Source: Neocallimastix lanati (nom. inval.)
Taxonomy: Eukaryota; Neocallimastigomycota; Neocallimastigomycetes; Neocallimastigales; Neocallimastigaceae
Reading direction: 5' to 3'
DNA: 38,656 nucleotides
Assembly (NCBI GenBank): GCA_016946835.1
Contig: JACVTC010000361.1
Location: forward strand, 1-38,656
A program made the position numbers and the translations under genes. The stretch's first letter is position 1. Each line of letters opens with the position of its first letter. Below the pieces are notes generated by a model, which saw nothing but the letters and a program-made list of their open reading frames with translations, ran no database searches and was not told where the DNA came from. Below are positions 29,244 through 38,656 of the stretch, in pieces.

Positions 29244-32200
29244 AAATACAATAAATTCCAATAATAACAATAACATATACACAATTAATGCCGCACAAAA
29301 AAAAAAGATTACAACTTCAAATCAATTGAATAAAAACAAAATAAAATTATCAAATAAATCAATTATTAAACCTTCAATATTAAACCAACCCAAAATTAAA
29401 ATAGTAAAACAACAAAAAAGAGAAATTAGAGACAAAAGAAGAAGAGCCATGGATATAGATGATAATGAAGAAGAATACTCCAACCAGAATGAAAATAACG
29501 AAACTAATAATAATCAAGAAATAGAAAATAAAAATATTCTTGAGGAAAGTATAAATCTTAATAATAATCATAGTTATGATGGTATTATTAATAATAATGA
29601 CAGTAATGGAATTAATAATAATAATGATAATAATACAAATAATACAAATAATACAAATAATACAAATAATACCAATAATACCAATAATACAAATAATACA
29701 AATAATACAAATAATAAAAATAATAAAAATAATAAAAATAATTATGATAATAAGAATAATGATGATAATAAAAATGATAATAGTAATAAAGATAATGAAA
29801 ATTATAAAAATAAAAATGAAATAAAAACAAATAATGTAATTGATTTAGATATGGATAATTATAATGAAAATAAGCCAACAAAATTTATTACTAAAAGGAA
29901 TATGACTGAAATAAAATTATTAGATAAAGAACAAAAGTTTAATATTATTGAAGAAATCAAATCAATCTATCCAAAAATTAATTTAGCACAGCTATTAGCA
30001 GCAAGTCCAGCAATAAGAAAAGAATTGGAACAGGGTCTAAAGCCAAGAGTAGAAAGAATTTTATGTTCAATAGCGAATTTTAATATACCGATTATCATTG
30101 GGGAAATAAATAACCAACCTTTTAAAGTATTATTTGATACTGGTGCAAATATTAATATAATTACCTTAGAAAGTTTTAATAAAACTGAATTAAATAACAT
30201 AGTAAAAACTGACGAAACAATTACCATTGCTCTAGCTGATGGAACATTAATACCAACTCAATATTATACAACTATAAAATTAAAAATAAGTGAAAATTTA
30301 ACCATTAATGAAAAATTTTATATTATAGACTATACAAATAATTATTATGATTTAATTATAGGAAGAAGTATACAAAAGAAATATAGATTATTAATTGACC
30401 CAGATGATGATTTTATTTACAAGAAGACTGATAAAGGTTTAATTAAAGTTAGCGAAATTATTAATAGTAAACAGGACATACCTTTAATTAATTCAATTAT
30501 TATTTCAAACGAAGAAGAAAATGAATTTATGAATACTCTTAACGAAATAATTAACGAAGTACCAATTGAAATAAAGGAAGAATTTAAAATTTTAATATTA
30601 AATAATCAAAAGTGTATGGCAACTTCTCTTTCTCAATTAACAACTGCAAATTTGCATCCTCATAATATAATAACAACTACCAATGTACCAATAAAATTAA
30701 AACCGTACAAATTATCAAAGGAACATTCAAATATTCTTAAGGAGGAAATAATATCATTATTAAACAAAGGACTAATAGAACCTTCCCATTCACCATGGGC
30801 ATTCCCAGTATTACTTGTTCAAAAGAAAAATGAAAAATGGAGAATGTGTATTGATTATAGAAAACTGAATAATATTACAATAAAAGATTCTTATGCCTTG
30901 CCTCTCATTGACGAATTAGTAACATCAGTAAAGGGTGCAAAAATATTTTCCGCATTGGATTTATTTTCTGGTTACCACCAAATACCAATGAATAAGAAAG
31001 ATATCGAGAAAACATCATTCACCACAAAATTTGGAAATTACAATTTTTTAGTAATGCCTTTTGGACTCACAAATGCGCCAGCGACATTCCAACGAGAAAT
31101 GAATCGGATATTGCTACCATTAATAGGTGAATGCTTATTTATCTATATTGACGATATCGTGGTTTATTCTAAGAATTTAAAAGAGCACATAAATCACTTA
31201 AAATTAGTATTCGATATATTCTCAAAATATAATTTATCAATAAATTTACAAAAGTGTCAATTTTTTAAAGAAAAAGTCGAAGTTTTAGGACATGTACTAA
31301 CAGCTGATGGATTAAAAACTGCACCATCAAAAGTCCAAAGTATTGCCTTATGGGAAAACCCAAAGAATATTTCTCAATTAAGATCATTTCTTGGTTTGGT
31401 AAGTTATTACAGAAAATTTATAAAAAACTTTTCTATTAGAGCTAGTCCACTATTCAAACTTTTAAAGAAAAATAATAATTACAATTGGAATAATGATTGT
31501 ACCTTAGCATTTGAAGACTTAAGAAATTGTCTCTTGAAAGATCCAATACTTGCCTTTCCTGATTTCAATAGGCCATTCATTATTAGAACAGATGCTTCTA
31601 TCAAAGGAATCGGGGGTGTACTCTTGCAACGGGAGGAAGATAAATTGGAACATCCAATTTATTGTGTTAGCAGATCCTTAAAGCCTGCAGAAGAAAATTA
31701 CTCTATAACCGATCTGGAAGGCTTAGCAGTTATTTATAGTTTAAAGAAATTCCGCGAATATATTGTAAGTAATAAACAAATAACAACAGTAATTACTGAC
31801 CATAAACCACTTTTAGGTTTTTTTGAAAATAGCATACCAACCAAAAATAGACATTTTAGATGGATAGAAGAATTTAATAAATATAAAATAAAATTAATAT
31901 ACGAAAAAGAAAAGTCTAATATATTCGCAGATGCTTTATCTAGATTACCATCAAAACAAAATGAAAGTGTTACAAATTGTATTAATGCTATTTTAAGTGA
32001 TATCAACCCAAGAGATTTAGACTTACCAGAAGGTATAAGAAAATATTTTAGCAAAAATTATCAAATAATAGATAACACTTTATATTATAAAAAAAACGAT
32101 TTATATTTAAAAGTCATTTATAGAGATGAAGAAAGATATTATTGATAGAGCTCATAACGTCGGCCATGAAGGTGCTGAAAAGACTACTTTAAGAATTTTA

Positions 32201-33226
32201 GAATCATACTACTGGCCTGGAATATGGAATGATGTTAGAATGTGGGTTCGATCATGCCACAAGTGTCAACTATTTAGACCCAAATCACTACCACAAAATA
32301 CAGAAGATCATATTACACCAATTGAAAAACCTTTTACCAGAGTAGGACTAGATATTATCGGACCGTTACCAGCCACAAAACAAGGTAATAAATATATAAT
32401 TACTTTAGTTGATTACTTTACTAAATGGCCCGAAGCCAAAGCTATACCAGATATTAAATCAGAACAGGTAATTAAATTTTTAACAGAAGTAATAGCAAGA
32501 CATGGACCACTAGAAATAATCATAACAGATAATGGATCCTCATTCATTTCGGATATTACAAAAATGATGATCGATTTATATGGATCATGGGTACATTTTA
32601 CTGCACCACACCATCCACAATCAAATGGAATGATAGAAAACAGAAATAGAGAGATTGGAAAAATATTACGATTATTAATAACGGAAGAACAGGAATGGGA
32701 CGAATGTCTTCCATCAGTCTTATGGGCACTTAGAACAACAAAAAGTTCAAAAACTAAATTCAGCAGTTTTGAACTATTATATGGAAGAAGGGATACTTGG
32801 CCAATGGAAATCATGTTTCCGGATATTCACCAAGAAGAAGGAGAAACAGAAGACGAATTTAATTTTCGAAGATTTTTAAGACATTACAAATGGGTAAAAG
32901 AAGCAATAGGATATTCAGAATATGCTAATAAATATTGGGAACACAGAATAGGTTTCAATAAAGCCTTAAAGAAACAATACAAAATTGGAGACTATGTGAT
33001 GATAAGATTAATTAACAGGACAAAGTTAGACCCTTACTTTTACGGACCATTTAGAGTTGTAAAAGAACCAAAATTCAACACAGTAGTATTAGAAGACCCA
33101 CAAACTGGAAAATTACTTGCAAGAAACGTACATATTAAAAATGTTTATCCATATACAATAAGAGAAGAAAATATTACAACTTCAAGAGACGAAGTTCAAT
33201 CTGATGGTGGAGGAATTGATAAATAA
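29200..33226 (+). pseudogene. pol: E4 pol, one frame break before integrase
   Basis: Read as a -1 extension of gag to 32145, then in another frame from about 32126 to 33226. The N-terminal part has PSILNQP, shared in form with E1, then an (NNT)n tract from ACAAATAAT-type repeats (about 29636-29710). Protease is canonical: FDTGANIN and YDLIIG. RT has YIDD; RNase H TDAS, LEGLA, TDHKP, ADALSR. The frame changes by one base between RNase H and integrase. Integrase piece: His10, His14, Cys44, Cys47; catalytic Asp76, Asp135, Glu171 (DD35E spacing); PYFYGPFRVV end. Its last codons contain the polypurine tract and the stop lies 10 bases inside the 3' LTR. No chromodomain. Confidence 0.9.
33178..33216 (+). 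promoter_or_regulatory. E4 hairpin and polypurine tract inside pol
   Basis: AACTTC 33178-33183 pairs with GAAGTT 33191-33196 around AAGAGAC. TGGTGGAGGAAT (33205-33216) abuts the LTR. Both are translated as the end of integrase. Confidence 0.68.
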
Positions 33227-33895
33227 CCAAATTATAAATTAAGAAAAATCAATAAAATGGAATAATAACCCTCTTAATTAGTTATTGATAATTATAAAAT
33301 AATATTTTAATAAAAATAAATTAAAAGATTTAAAATTATTAAATAAATATTATTTTAATTTAAAGAACAATGTATTTTATATTAAATTATTCTTTTATTT
33401 TACTTTAACGATTTTAAATTAAATCTCAGTTTAAACTGATATTAATATTAATTAAAAAGAAACTTATTAATAATAACAAAATTGTTTATTTTATCTTAAA
33501 AGTGTTTACTTAAAATAATTATATAGTTTTATTTTAAATAATTTAAACTTAAAAGAAAAATATAAAAACTTGTAAATATTTCTTTAAAAATAAAAAAAAA
33601 TCAGAATTCAAGAATTAAAAATTTAAAATTTAAGTTTTAATAAATTATTTTCTTTTATTCTCATTTATTTTAAATACTTTTTATTAAGAATATAAATATT
33701 CAAAATAATAAAAAGTACAATTTTATATTGATAAATAAAGTTTTATTATAAAAAAAAAAAACAAATATTCTTTTCTTATTTTAAACTGTAGTGTTTTAAT
33801 TAACATTTTTGTGTTAATAACTACCCTTTTAATTGACAAATTATTATCACTTTTAGAAGTAAATTCTAAATTAAGATAATAATCAACATTTGTCA
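33217..33895 (+). repeat. E4 3' LTR (679 bp)
   Basis: Copy of 26865-27543 with about five small differences (for example T/C near 33437, A/T near 33570, T/C near 33827, and single-base length changes in A and T runs). Confidence 0.95.
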
Positions 33896-33899
33896 ATTG
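33896..33899 (+). repeat. ATTG junction, E4 / right flank
   Basis: Right-hand copy of the target duplication; the sequence after it (TAAAAGGTAAG) does not start with TG and is taken as the original target flank. Confidence 0.85.
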
Positions 33900-34510
33900 T
33901 AAAAGGTAAGTTTATTATTAACTAAAATAACGAATAATAACTAAATTTAAAGGCTAAGATAACTTAACACCTCTCTATTCGAGTTGTTAATAATAAACAC
34001 TAAATTTAATTAATCCTATAATTATTATTTCTTATTACACGAGAATATAGCGCAGCACTTTATAACTTTATTGGTTATTAGTTACTGGGCTTACACTGAG
34101 TAATATTTTTTATTTAATAATTATATTTTTATTTAAATAATATTAATATTTATAATAACAATTTACGTTAATAGTAACGCTAGTGCGTTACAGTTACAAG
34201 TTCAATTATTATTTATACATGTCAATAATATTATGATTGGTAAATAATTTAATTTAACTTGGTTTACTAATCACTAAATAGAATATATTTAAATAAATAT
34301 TTAACTATATAATTATTTATAAAATAATAAAATTTAATGTACGAAAGTAATAAAAGATTTTATTTGATTAGCCGAAATTGCTAGCTGTTTAGAGATACGT
34401 TACGTAACCAAAGAACTATCATTGGATAGGCTTGAAGTTACCATGTATCTGTTACACAAATTGTATTGTAAAGAATTATAATTATTTTTCAAAATAATTA
34501 TTATTCTTTA
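33900..34510. other. Right flank of the stack: non-coding with hairpins
   Basis: No gene seen. A 13-bp perfect inverted repeat starts 10 bases after the last ATTG (GTTTATTATTAAC 33910-33922 with GTTAATAATAAAC 33986-33998). Further on: GTAACG 34174-34179 with CGTTAC 34186-34191, and a three-step stem 34393-34398/34445-34450, 34404-34408/34437-34441, 34416-34420/34425-34429 with loop ATTG. It may be host intergenic DNA or the relic of another element. Confidence 0.5.
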
Positions 34511-34515
34511 TTAAA

Positions 34516-35137
34516 TGTCAAAGTTTTTAGATAATTTGGTCTTAACGATTAGGTCAAGATGCCAAATTATAGTAATTAATTAATAACTTAATTTTACTCT
34601 TATTTAAAACATATTGTTATTAGTAAATTTTATAATTAAATTTTTATTTAAAATATAAATTTTATTTAATCTTAATAATATTTTATTACATTATTATTTT
34701 ATATAATTATTACTATAATTTAAATTACAATAATCCTACAAAGGATTAATCAAAAGAATTTAAACATGTATTAATATAAAATAATTAATTATTAAAATAT
34801 TAATTATTAATATGAATATGTAAATAATATTAATATAAGTTTGATATTGATAATATAAAGTTAGATAATAATATAAATATTTAATATAAATAAAATATAA
34901 GAATCAAATATTGTAGAAATTAATTTAATATGACAATCACGTGTTTACATTATTTAATATATATTAAATTCAATATGTTAATAATATTTAGTAATTAGTT
35001 GGCCTAGACTAATTCCTAAATATTTTAATAAAGTTAATTTAATAATAATTATTATATTATTATTTTTTAATATTGAAATTCAAATAACTGAATTATCGAA
35101 ATTGAAATTGAATTGAAATTCAGTTATTATCTTAACA
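34516..35137 (-). repeat. E5 3' LTR (622 bp)
   Basis: Matches 37317-37912; differs by about 26 bp of extra AT-rich sequence (around 34810-34890) and some substitutions. On the minus strand its U3 tip forms a 12-bp hairpin (arms 35083-35094 and 35117-35128). Confidence 0.9.
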
Positions 35138-35149
35138 ATGCCCTTCCAC
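35138..35149 (-). promoter_or_regulatory. E5 polypurine tract (minus strand)
   Basis: Plus-strand ATGCCCTTCCAC, i.e. GTGGAAGGGCAT on the minus strand, directly before the TG of the 3' LTR. It resembles GTGGGGGCATCT of E2 and E3 and sets the element's orientation. Confidence 0.65.
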
Positions 35150-36416
35150 AAAAATCGGATTCCAGACGATTTGTGTAACATTGTTAAAAAAAATTTTGTT
35201 AAGTTATTAAAAAAAAATTTTTAATTTTTTAAAGTAATTAAGGAATTAAAAGGTCACTTGAATCCTATGGAGAAGACCTTTTAAGTGACAATTTCAATGA
35301 AATTTGAAATTTGTCAAAATTTGTTAAAATTAAAATTTTATTATAAAATTCAATGTTTTTAAATATGATGGTACCAACATTATTATATATTTCCTTGTAA
35401 AATTTTGAAATTGAAATTTTGAAATTTAATTGAAATTAACATTTCAATTTTTACCATTAACTTTGAAATTATTGAAAATTTTAAAAATATAGTAAATAAT
35501 AAATATATAAAAATATAAAATTACTATTAAATAGTTGAATATTTAATTTTTATTAAATTTTGAAATTTCGTAATGTGAAATTTTAAATGTCGAAATTTGA
35601 AATTTTAAAATTTTTAATTTTTAATTTTCTAAATTCTGAAATTGTAATTGAAAATTTTATCAATTTAATTATTGAATATATTTTATCAATATAATTTATT
35701 GAATATATTATAATATTCAATTTAAAATATTATTAATCTTGATAATTATGAAAGAGTCCTTATCATAATTATCATTTTATCATCAAAGAATATTATATAG
35801 AAAAGCGTCCTTTTCAATATAATATTAAGCAAATTTTAATTAATTTATTAAATTTCAAATATTGAATCAATTTAGAATGCTCCTCCTTCCTTCTTTCATA
35901 TTATTATTTTTCTATGATTAATTCAGAAATTTAAAATTTAATAAGATTAATGTAATTTTGCTATTTATAAATTTATAACTGATGTTTAAAAGTAAATTAT
36001 TATTGCAATTCAGTCGAAGAGAATATTTATTTATTTGTTTAAAATATAGAATTGATTGATTTTATGTAATAGAAATTTATATATATATATATATATATAT
36101 TTTTAATAGTTAAAATTTAAATTATAAAATTGTATATATTTATTAGTATATAACGTTTTTGGAATTTTAACGATTGTTTTTAAGAAATATAATTTTGTTT
36201 ATTTTTTGAATAATTTGTAATTATTACTTTTGTAATACAGTATTTAAAATGAATAAAATTTACTTAAACTTTTAATATAGAAATTAAAAATTGACTTTAA
36301 TAAACGATATAATGTTTGATTAAATTGTAAAAATATTTTAATAAAAAGCGAGACATGAGGATTATAAGAGTAGTACAGTGCAGTATAAGTAGTTTAATTA
36401 ATAAATTAATTATTAT
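35150..36416 (-). other. E5 non-coding tail with strong hairpins
   Basis: No ORF. Perfect or near-perfect arms: TTAACAATG 35133-35141 with CATTGTTAA about 35180-35188; AAAAGGTC and GTCACTT near 35250 with GACCTTTT and AAGTGAC near 35275 (overlapping, so alternative); TGATAATTATGA 35740-35751 with TCATAATTATCA 35763-35774; and 35789-35805 with 35810-35826 (16 of 17 pairs, loop CGTC). A TA run lies at about 36079-36100. Confidence 0.55.
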
Positions 36417-36641
36417 TTATTGAAATTCATATGTTATATAGTTCTTATTCACATGATAGGGAGGAGAGAAGTCTGATTCATGTGAATTTACCTTTATCTT
36501 TGTTTCTTTGAACTTTTGAATAACTTTTTGTATAACTGGGGTGTTAGTTACTGTAACTGATACTCTTTTATGAATTTTTTCATTGTTGTTTGAAGTGTGG
36601 GATGTAGGTTTTTGGTTTGGTTCTTCGTTTAGGCTTTCTTC
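36417..36641 (-). pseudogene. Possible C-terminal remnant of the E5 ORF
   Basis: On the minus strand a 74-codon open stretch ends in TAA (36417-36419) and reads as non-repetitive sequence (for example TPVIQKVIQKFKETKIK). It lies downstream of the 167-aa ORF in another frame, after the microsatellite. It may be the original end of that protein, cut off by slippage. Low certainty. Confidence 0.35.
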
Positions 36642-36690
36642 TCAAGGTTAGTTTAGTTTCTACTTTTGCTTTCATGTTAGGTATCCTTTT

Positions 36691-36780
36691 ATTGTTATTA
36701 TCGTTATTGTTATTATCGTTATTGTTATTATCGTTATTGTTATTATCTTTATTGTTATTATCGTTATTGTTATTATCATT
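36691..36780 (-). repeat. 15-bp microsatellite, six units
   Basis: Six units of ATTGTTATTATCGTT with two base changes. The 15-bp period preserves frame and on the minus strand one frame reads Asn/Asp only (NNDNN-like), suggesting it was once coding. The ORF stop lies at its edge. Confidence 0.85.
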
Positions 36781-37282
36781 ATTGGTTATTGATTAGATGA
36801 TTATCACACTGATATGGGTTTTCAATATTTTCTTTTTTGTTATGGCTAACTTCAGCTTTTTTGTATAAGCTTATATCGTGAATTTTATCATCAGCATTAT
36901 TCTTCATTTCATTAATACCTTCTTTTTGTTTCGTACATGATTTTGGTTCTATATAATTTAAGGACCTATTAACTTGGACAAGGAATAAGGAACTTCTTCT
37001 ACGTAATTGTTCCAATAAATTAATTTGATTTATAATGTCCTGACAAGTTTTACTTTCTAAAGAATTTTCTTCCTCCAACTGTTTTACTTTTGATTTAAGG
37101 ACGTGAATAAGTCTTTGAATTCTTATTAATTCATCCAATCGATCATGAAGTTCTTTCTCAGCCTTACCAATAAACCTGTTGTATTCACTAATGGGAATCA
37201 TATCTTCTTTATCCTTTATTGGGATAGATATATCATTTCTTTTAAATGATATATCTGAAGTAATTTTTATAACTTTAGGCAT
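36779..37282 (-). CDS. E5 unknown coiled-coil protein (167 aa)
   Basis: Not recognised. It begins MPKVIKITSD with ATG (A at -3) 35 bases after the element's 5' LTR, where gag would lie. Residues about 38-110 look strongly helical with heptad-like hydrophobic spacing (RLDELIRIQRLIHVLKSKV, QDIINQINLLEQLRRR), so a coiled coil is likely. The C-terminal third is polar and Lys/Asn-rich. There is no CCHC zinc knuckle, membrane segment or signal peptide. Composition is less biased than the surrounding DNA, which favours a real protein. It stops at the microsatellite edge, and an out-of-frame open stretch follows, so it may be truncated. It could be a divergent Gag or a captured host gene. Confidence 0.6.
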   Translation of the reverse strand: MPKVIKITSDISFKRNDISIPIKDKEDMIPISEYNRFIGKAEKELHDRLDELIRIQRLIHVLKSKVKQLEEENSLESKTCQDIINQINLLEQLRRRSSLFLVQVNRSLNYIEPKSCTKQKEGINEMKNNADDKIHDISLYKKAEVSHNKKENIENPYQCDNHLINNQ

Positions 37283-37316
37283 CTTAAGGTAATCGATAGA
37301 TTGTTGGTAGGATTAT

Positions 37317-37912
37317 TGTCAAAGTTTTTAGATAATTTGGTTTTAACGATTAGGTCAAGATGCCAAATTATAGTAATTAATTAATAACTTAATTTTACTC
37401 TTATTTAAAACATATTGTTATTAGTAAATTTTATAATTAAATTTTTATTTAAAATATAAATTTTATTTAATCTTAATAATATTTTATTACATTATTATTT
37501 TATATAATTATTACTATAATTTAAATTACAATAATCCTACAAAGGATTAATCAAAAGAATTTAAACATGTATTTATATAAAATAATTAATTATTAAAATA
37601 TTAATTATTAATATGTATATAAATATATTAATATAATATAAAGTATAATAATATAAATATTTAAATAAAATATAAGAATCAAATATTGTAGAAATTAATT
37701 TAATATGACAATCACGTGTTTACATTATTTAATATATATTAAATTCAATATGTTAATAATATTTAGTAATTAGTTGGCCTAGACTAATTCCTAAATATTT
37801 TAATAAAGTTAATTTAATAATAATTATTATATTATTATTTTTTAATATTGAAATTCAAATAACTGAATTATCGAAATTGAAATTGAATTGAAATTCAGTT
37901 ATTATCTTAACA
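37317..37912 (-). repeat. E5 5' LTR (596 bp)
   Basis: Copy of 34516-35137 with a deletion and several substitutions; bounded by TG and CA and followed on the plus strand by the TTAAA duplication. Confidence 0.9.
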
Positions 37913-38656
37913 TTAAAAAATTAATATTTAAAGTTTATTATTTTATAAAATTTTATGAATAATTTTATTAATTATGTCACATAGTAATTATTAATTAATG
38001 TTATTGTTTTAAAATTTATTTACATTAAATTAAATTATCAATAATTAATATATTAAATTATAATAATGTATTATTGTATTAAAATAATGATAAATTCTAT
38101 TTAATTAAGAAAAATTAAATTGTATTAAAATGATAATTCTATTTAATCAAGAAATAATTAAATTATATTATTTCTTGGACTTTTAATTAAGATAATTAAA
38201 AGAATTAATTATTTAATTTTACTTGTGATTAAATATTAATAAAATTAATATATAATTAGTTAATAAGTTTTCTCCCTTATTCGGGTTTTCTTATTAACTA
38301 AAGATTGATGTAATTAAACACCAATCGAGATCTATCTAGTTTTTTCTTCTAATCTTTTTCTAGATAGAGATAATTTTCCAAGATTAGAAATCAAATTAAT
38401 ATAAATAGGACTCTTGATTCTTCTAAAAATAATCAAGAGTTATTATTATAAGAAATTATAATAATTAACACAAATATTTTAAAATTACTTCTAATAAAAA
38501 ATTTTTATAATAAAATAATTTCTAAAATTCTCTTAACCTACTTTTAGTGTTGTTTATTATAATCTATATAACTCTAAGTTTTTTTTTTCGTTTTCAATTT
38601 TTATATTATACTTTTTAATTTTATCTCAATTAATAATATTTTTTATTATTAATTGT
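37913..38656. other. Right end: non-coding, chain of perfect stems
   Basis: No gene seen. An imperfect direct repeat (TTCTATTTAAT then AAGAAAAATTAAATT-like) occupies about 38094-38170. Perfect stems: 38148-38158/38167-38177; 38180-38188/38194-38202; 38256-38267/38290-38301 (12 bp); 38303-38310/38319-38326 with one mismatch; 38331-38339/38360-38368; 38347-38356/38380-38389, which crosses the previous one; 38410-38419/38431-38440. After about 38445 I see only AT-rich sequence, ending in AATTGT. Confidence 0.55.

Larger units (their letters stand above)
26865..33895 (+). mobile_element. E4: Ty3/gypsy retrotransposon (7.0 kb), pol broken once
   Basis: LTRs of 679 bp with about five differences between them, ATTG on both sides, intact gag, pol with one frame break before the integrase. 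It is a third lineage: smaller, with a canonical DTGA protease. LTR differences make it older than E2 and E3. Confidence 0.94.
34511..37917 (-). mobile_element. E5: small non-autonomous LTR element, minus strand
   Basis: Direct repeats 34516-35137 and 37317-37912 both run from TG to CA and are flanked by TTAAA on each side (34511-34515 and 37913-37917), a 5-bp target duplication unlike ATTG. Orientation is minus: read that way, GTGGAAGGGCAT, like the other polypurine tracts, abuts the 3' LTR. The 2.2-kb interior has no protease, RT or integrase; it has one unknown ORF in the gag position and a long non-coding tail. No standard TGG primer site was found after the 5' LTR. It would need enzymes from another element. 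Confidence 0.85.

Noticed and set aside
29576-29881. Frames overlapping the (AAT)n tract in E4 pol on both strands
   Set aside because: They are shadows of the repeat within the pol reading frame.
8633-33895. Array produced by tandem segmental duplication
   Set aside because: LTR and internal sequences of E2, E3 and E4 are different lineages, so unequal crossing-over of one unit cannot explain it.

Overview
The window is about 80% A+T and holds no ordinary host gene that I can recognise. It suggests the nuclear genome of a very AT-rich microbial eukaryote: A/T-ending codons, mostly TAA stops, Asn-rich protein tracts, long poly(A) and ATT tracts, and Ty3/gypsy LTR retrotransposons. An anaerobic gut fungus (Neocallimastigomycota) or similar early-diverging fungus fits best, and a dictyostelid-like protist is an alternative. 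The organism is inferred and not proven.

Bases 1-33899 are a head-to-tail stack of five plus-strand LTR elements. E1 (1-7660) is cut by the window start and has broken gag and pol. A solo LTR (7664-8628) follows. E2 (8633-17674) has intact gag and pol. E3 (17679-26860) has intact gag and a pol broken twice. E4 (26865-33895) has intact gag and a pol broken once. E2, E3 and E4 and their outer flanks are separated by exactly four bases, always ATTG, so successive elements appear to have entered the same target site in the same orientation. E1 and the solo LTR are separated by TTG.

Each full element is ordered LTR, tRNA primer site (all begin TGGTGGAGA), long structured leader, gag with one CCHC zinc knuckle, a -1 frameshift site, pol (protease, reverse transcriptase, RNase H, HHCC and DD35E integrase with a GPY/F-like end), G-rich polypurine tract, LTR. 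In all four, gag ends in a T-TTA-AAC or T-TTA-AAA slippery heptamer, then an 8-nt spacer and a GGAG-based stem with an 8-nt loop. In E1, E2 and E4 the loop pairs with downstream sequence and the pairing covaries, so Gag-Pol is probably made by a pseudoknot-driven -1 frameshift.

The leaders are the least expected part. E1 has five 26-nt hairpins, E2 four covarying hairpins, E3 two 56-nt stem-loops and E4 three CCC-RR-TGAGGTAA motifs. E1 and E2 also share a roughly 160-nt RNA domain with covarying stems, and E2 has a tRNA-like fold. These may be packaging, dimerisation or translation signals.

Bases 33900-38656 lie beyond the stack. A minus-strand LTR element, E5 (34516-37912, 5-bp TTAAA duplication), has no pol and carries an unknown coiled-coil ORF in the gag position. 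The rest is non-coding, including a run of perfect stems with a possible pseudoknot at 38148-38440.
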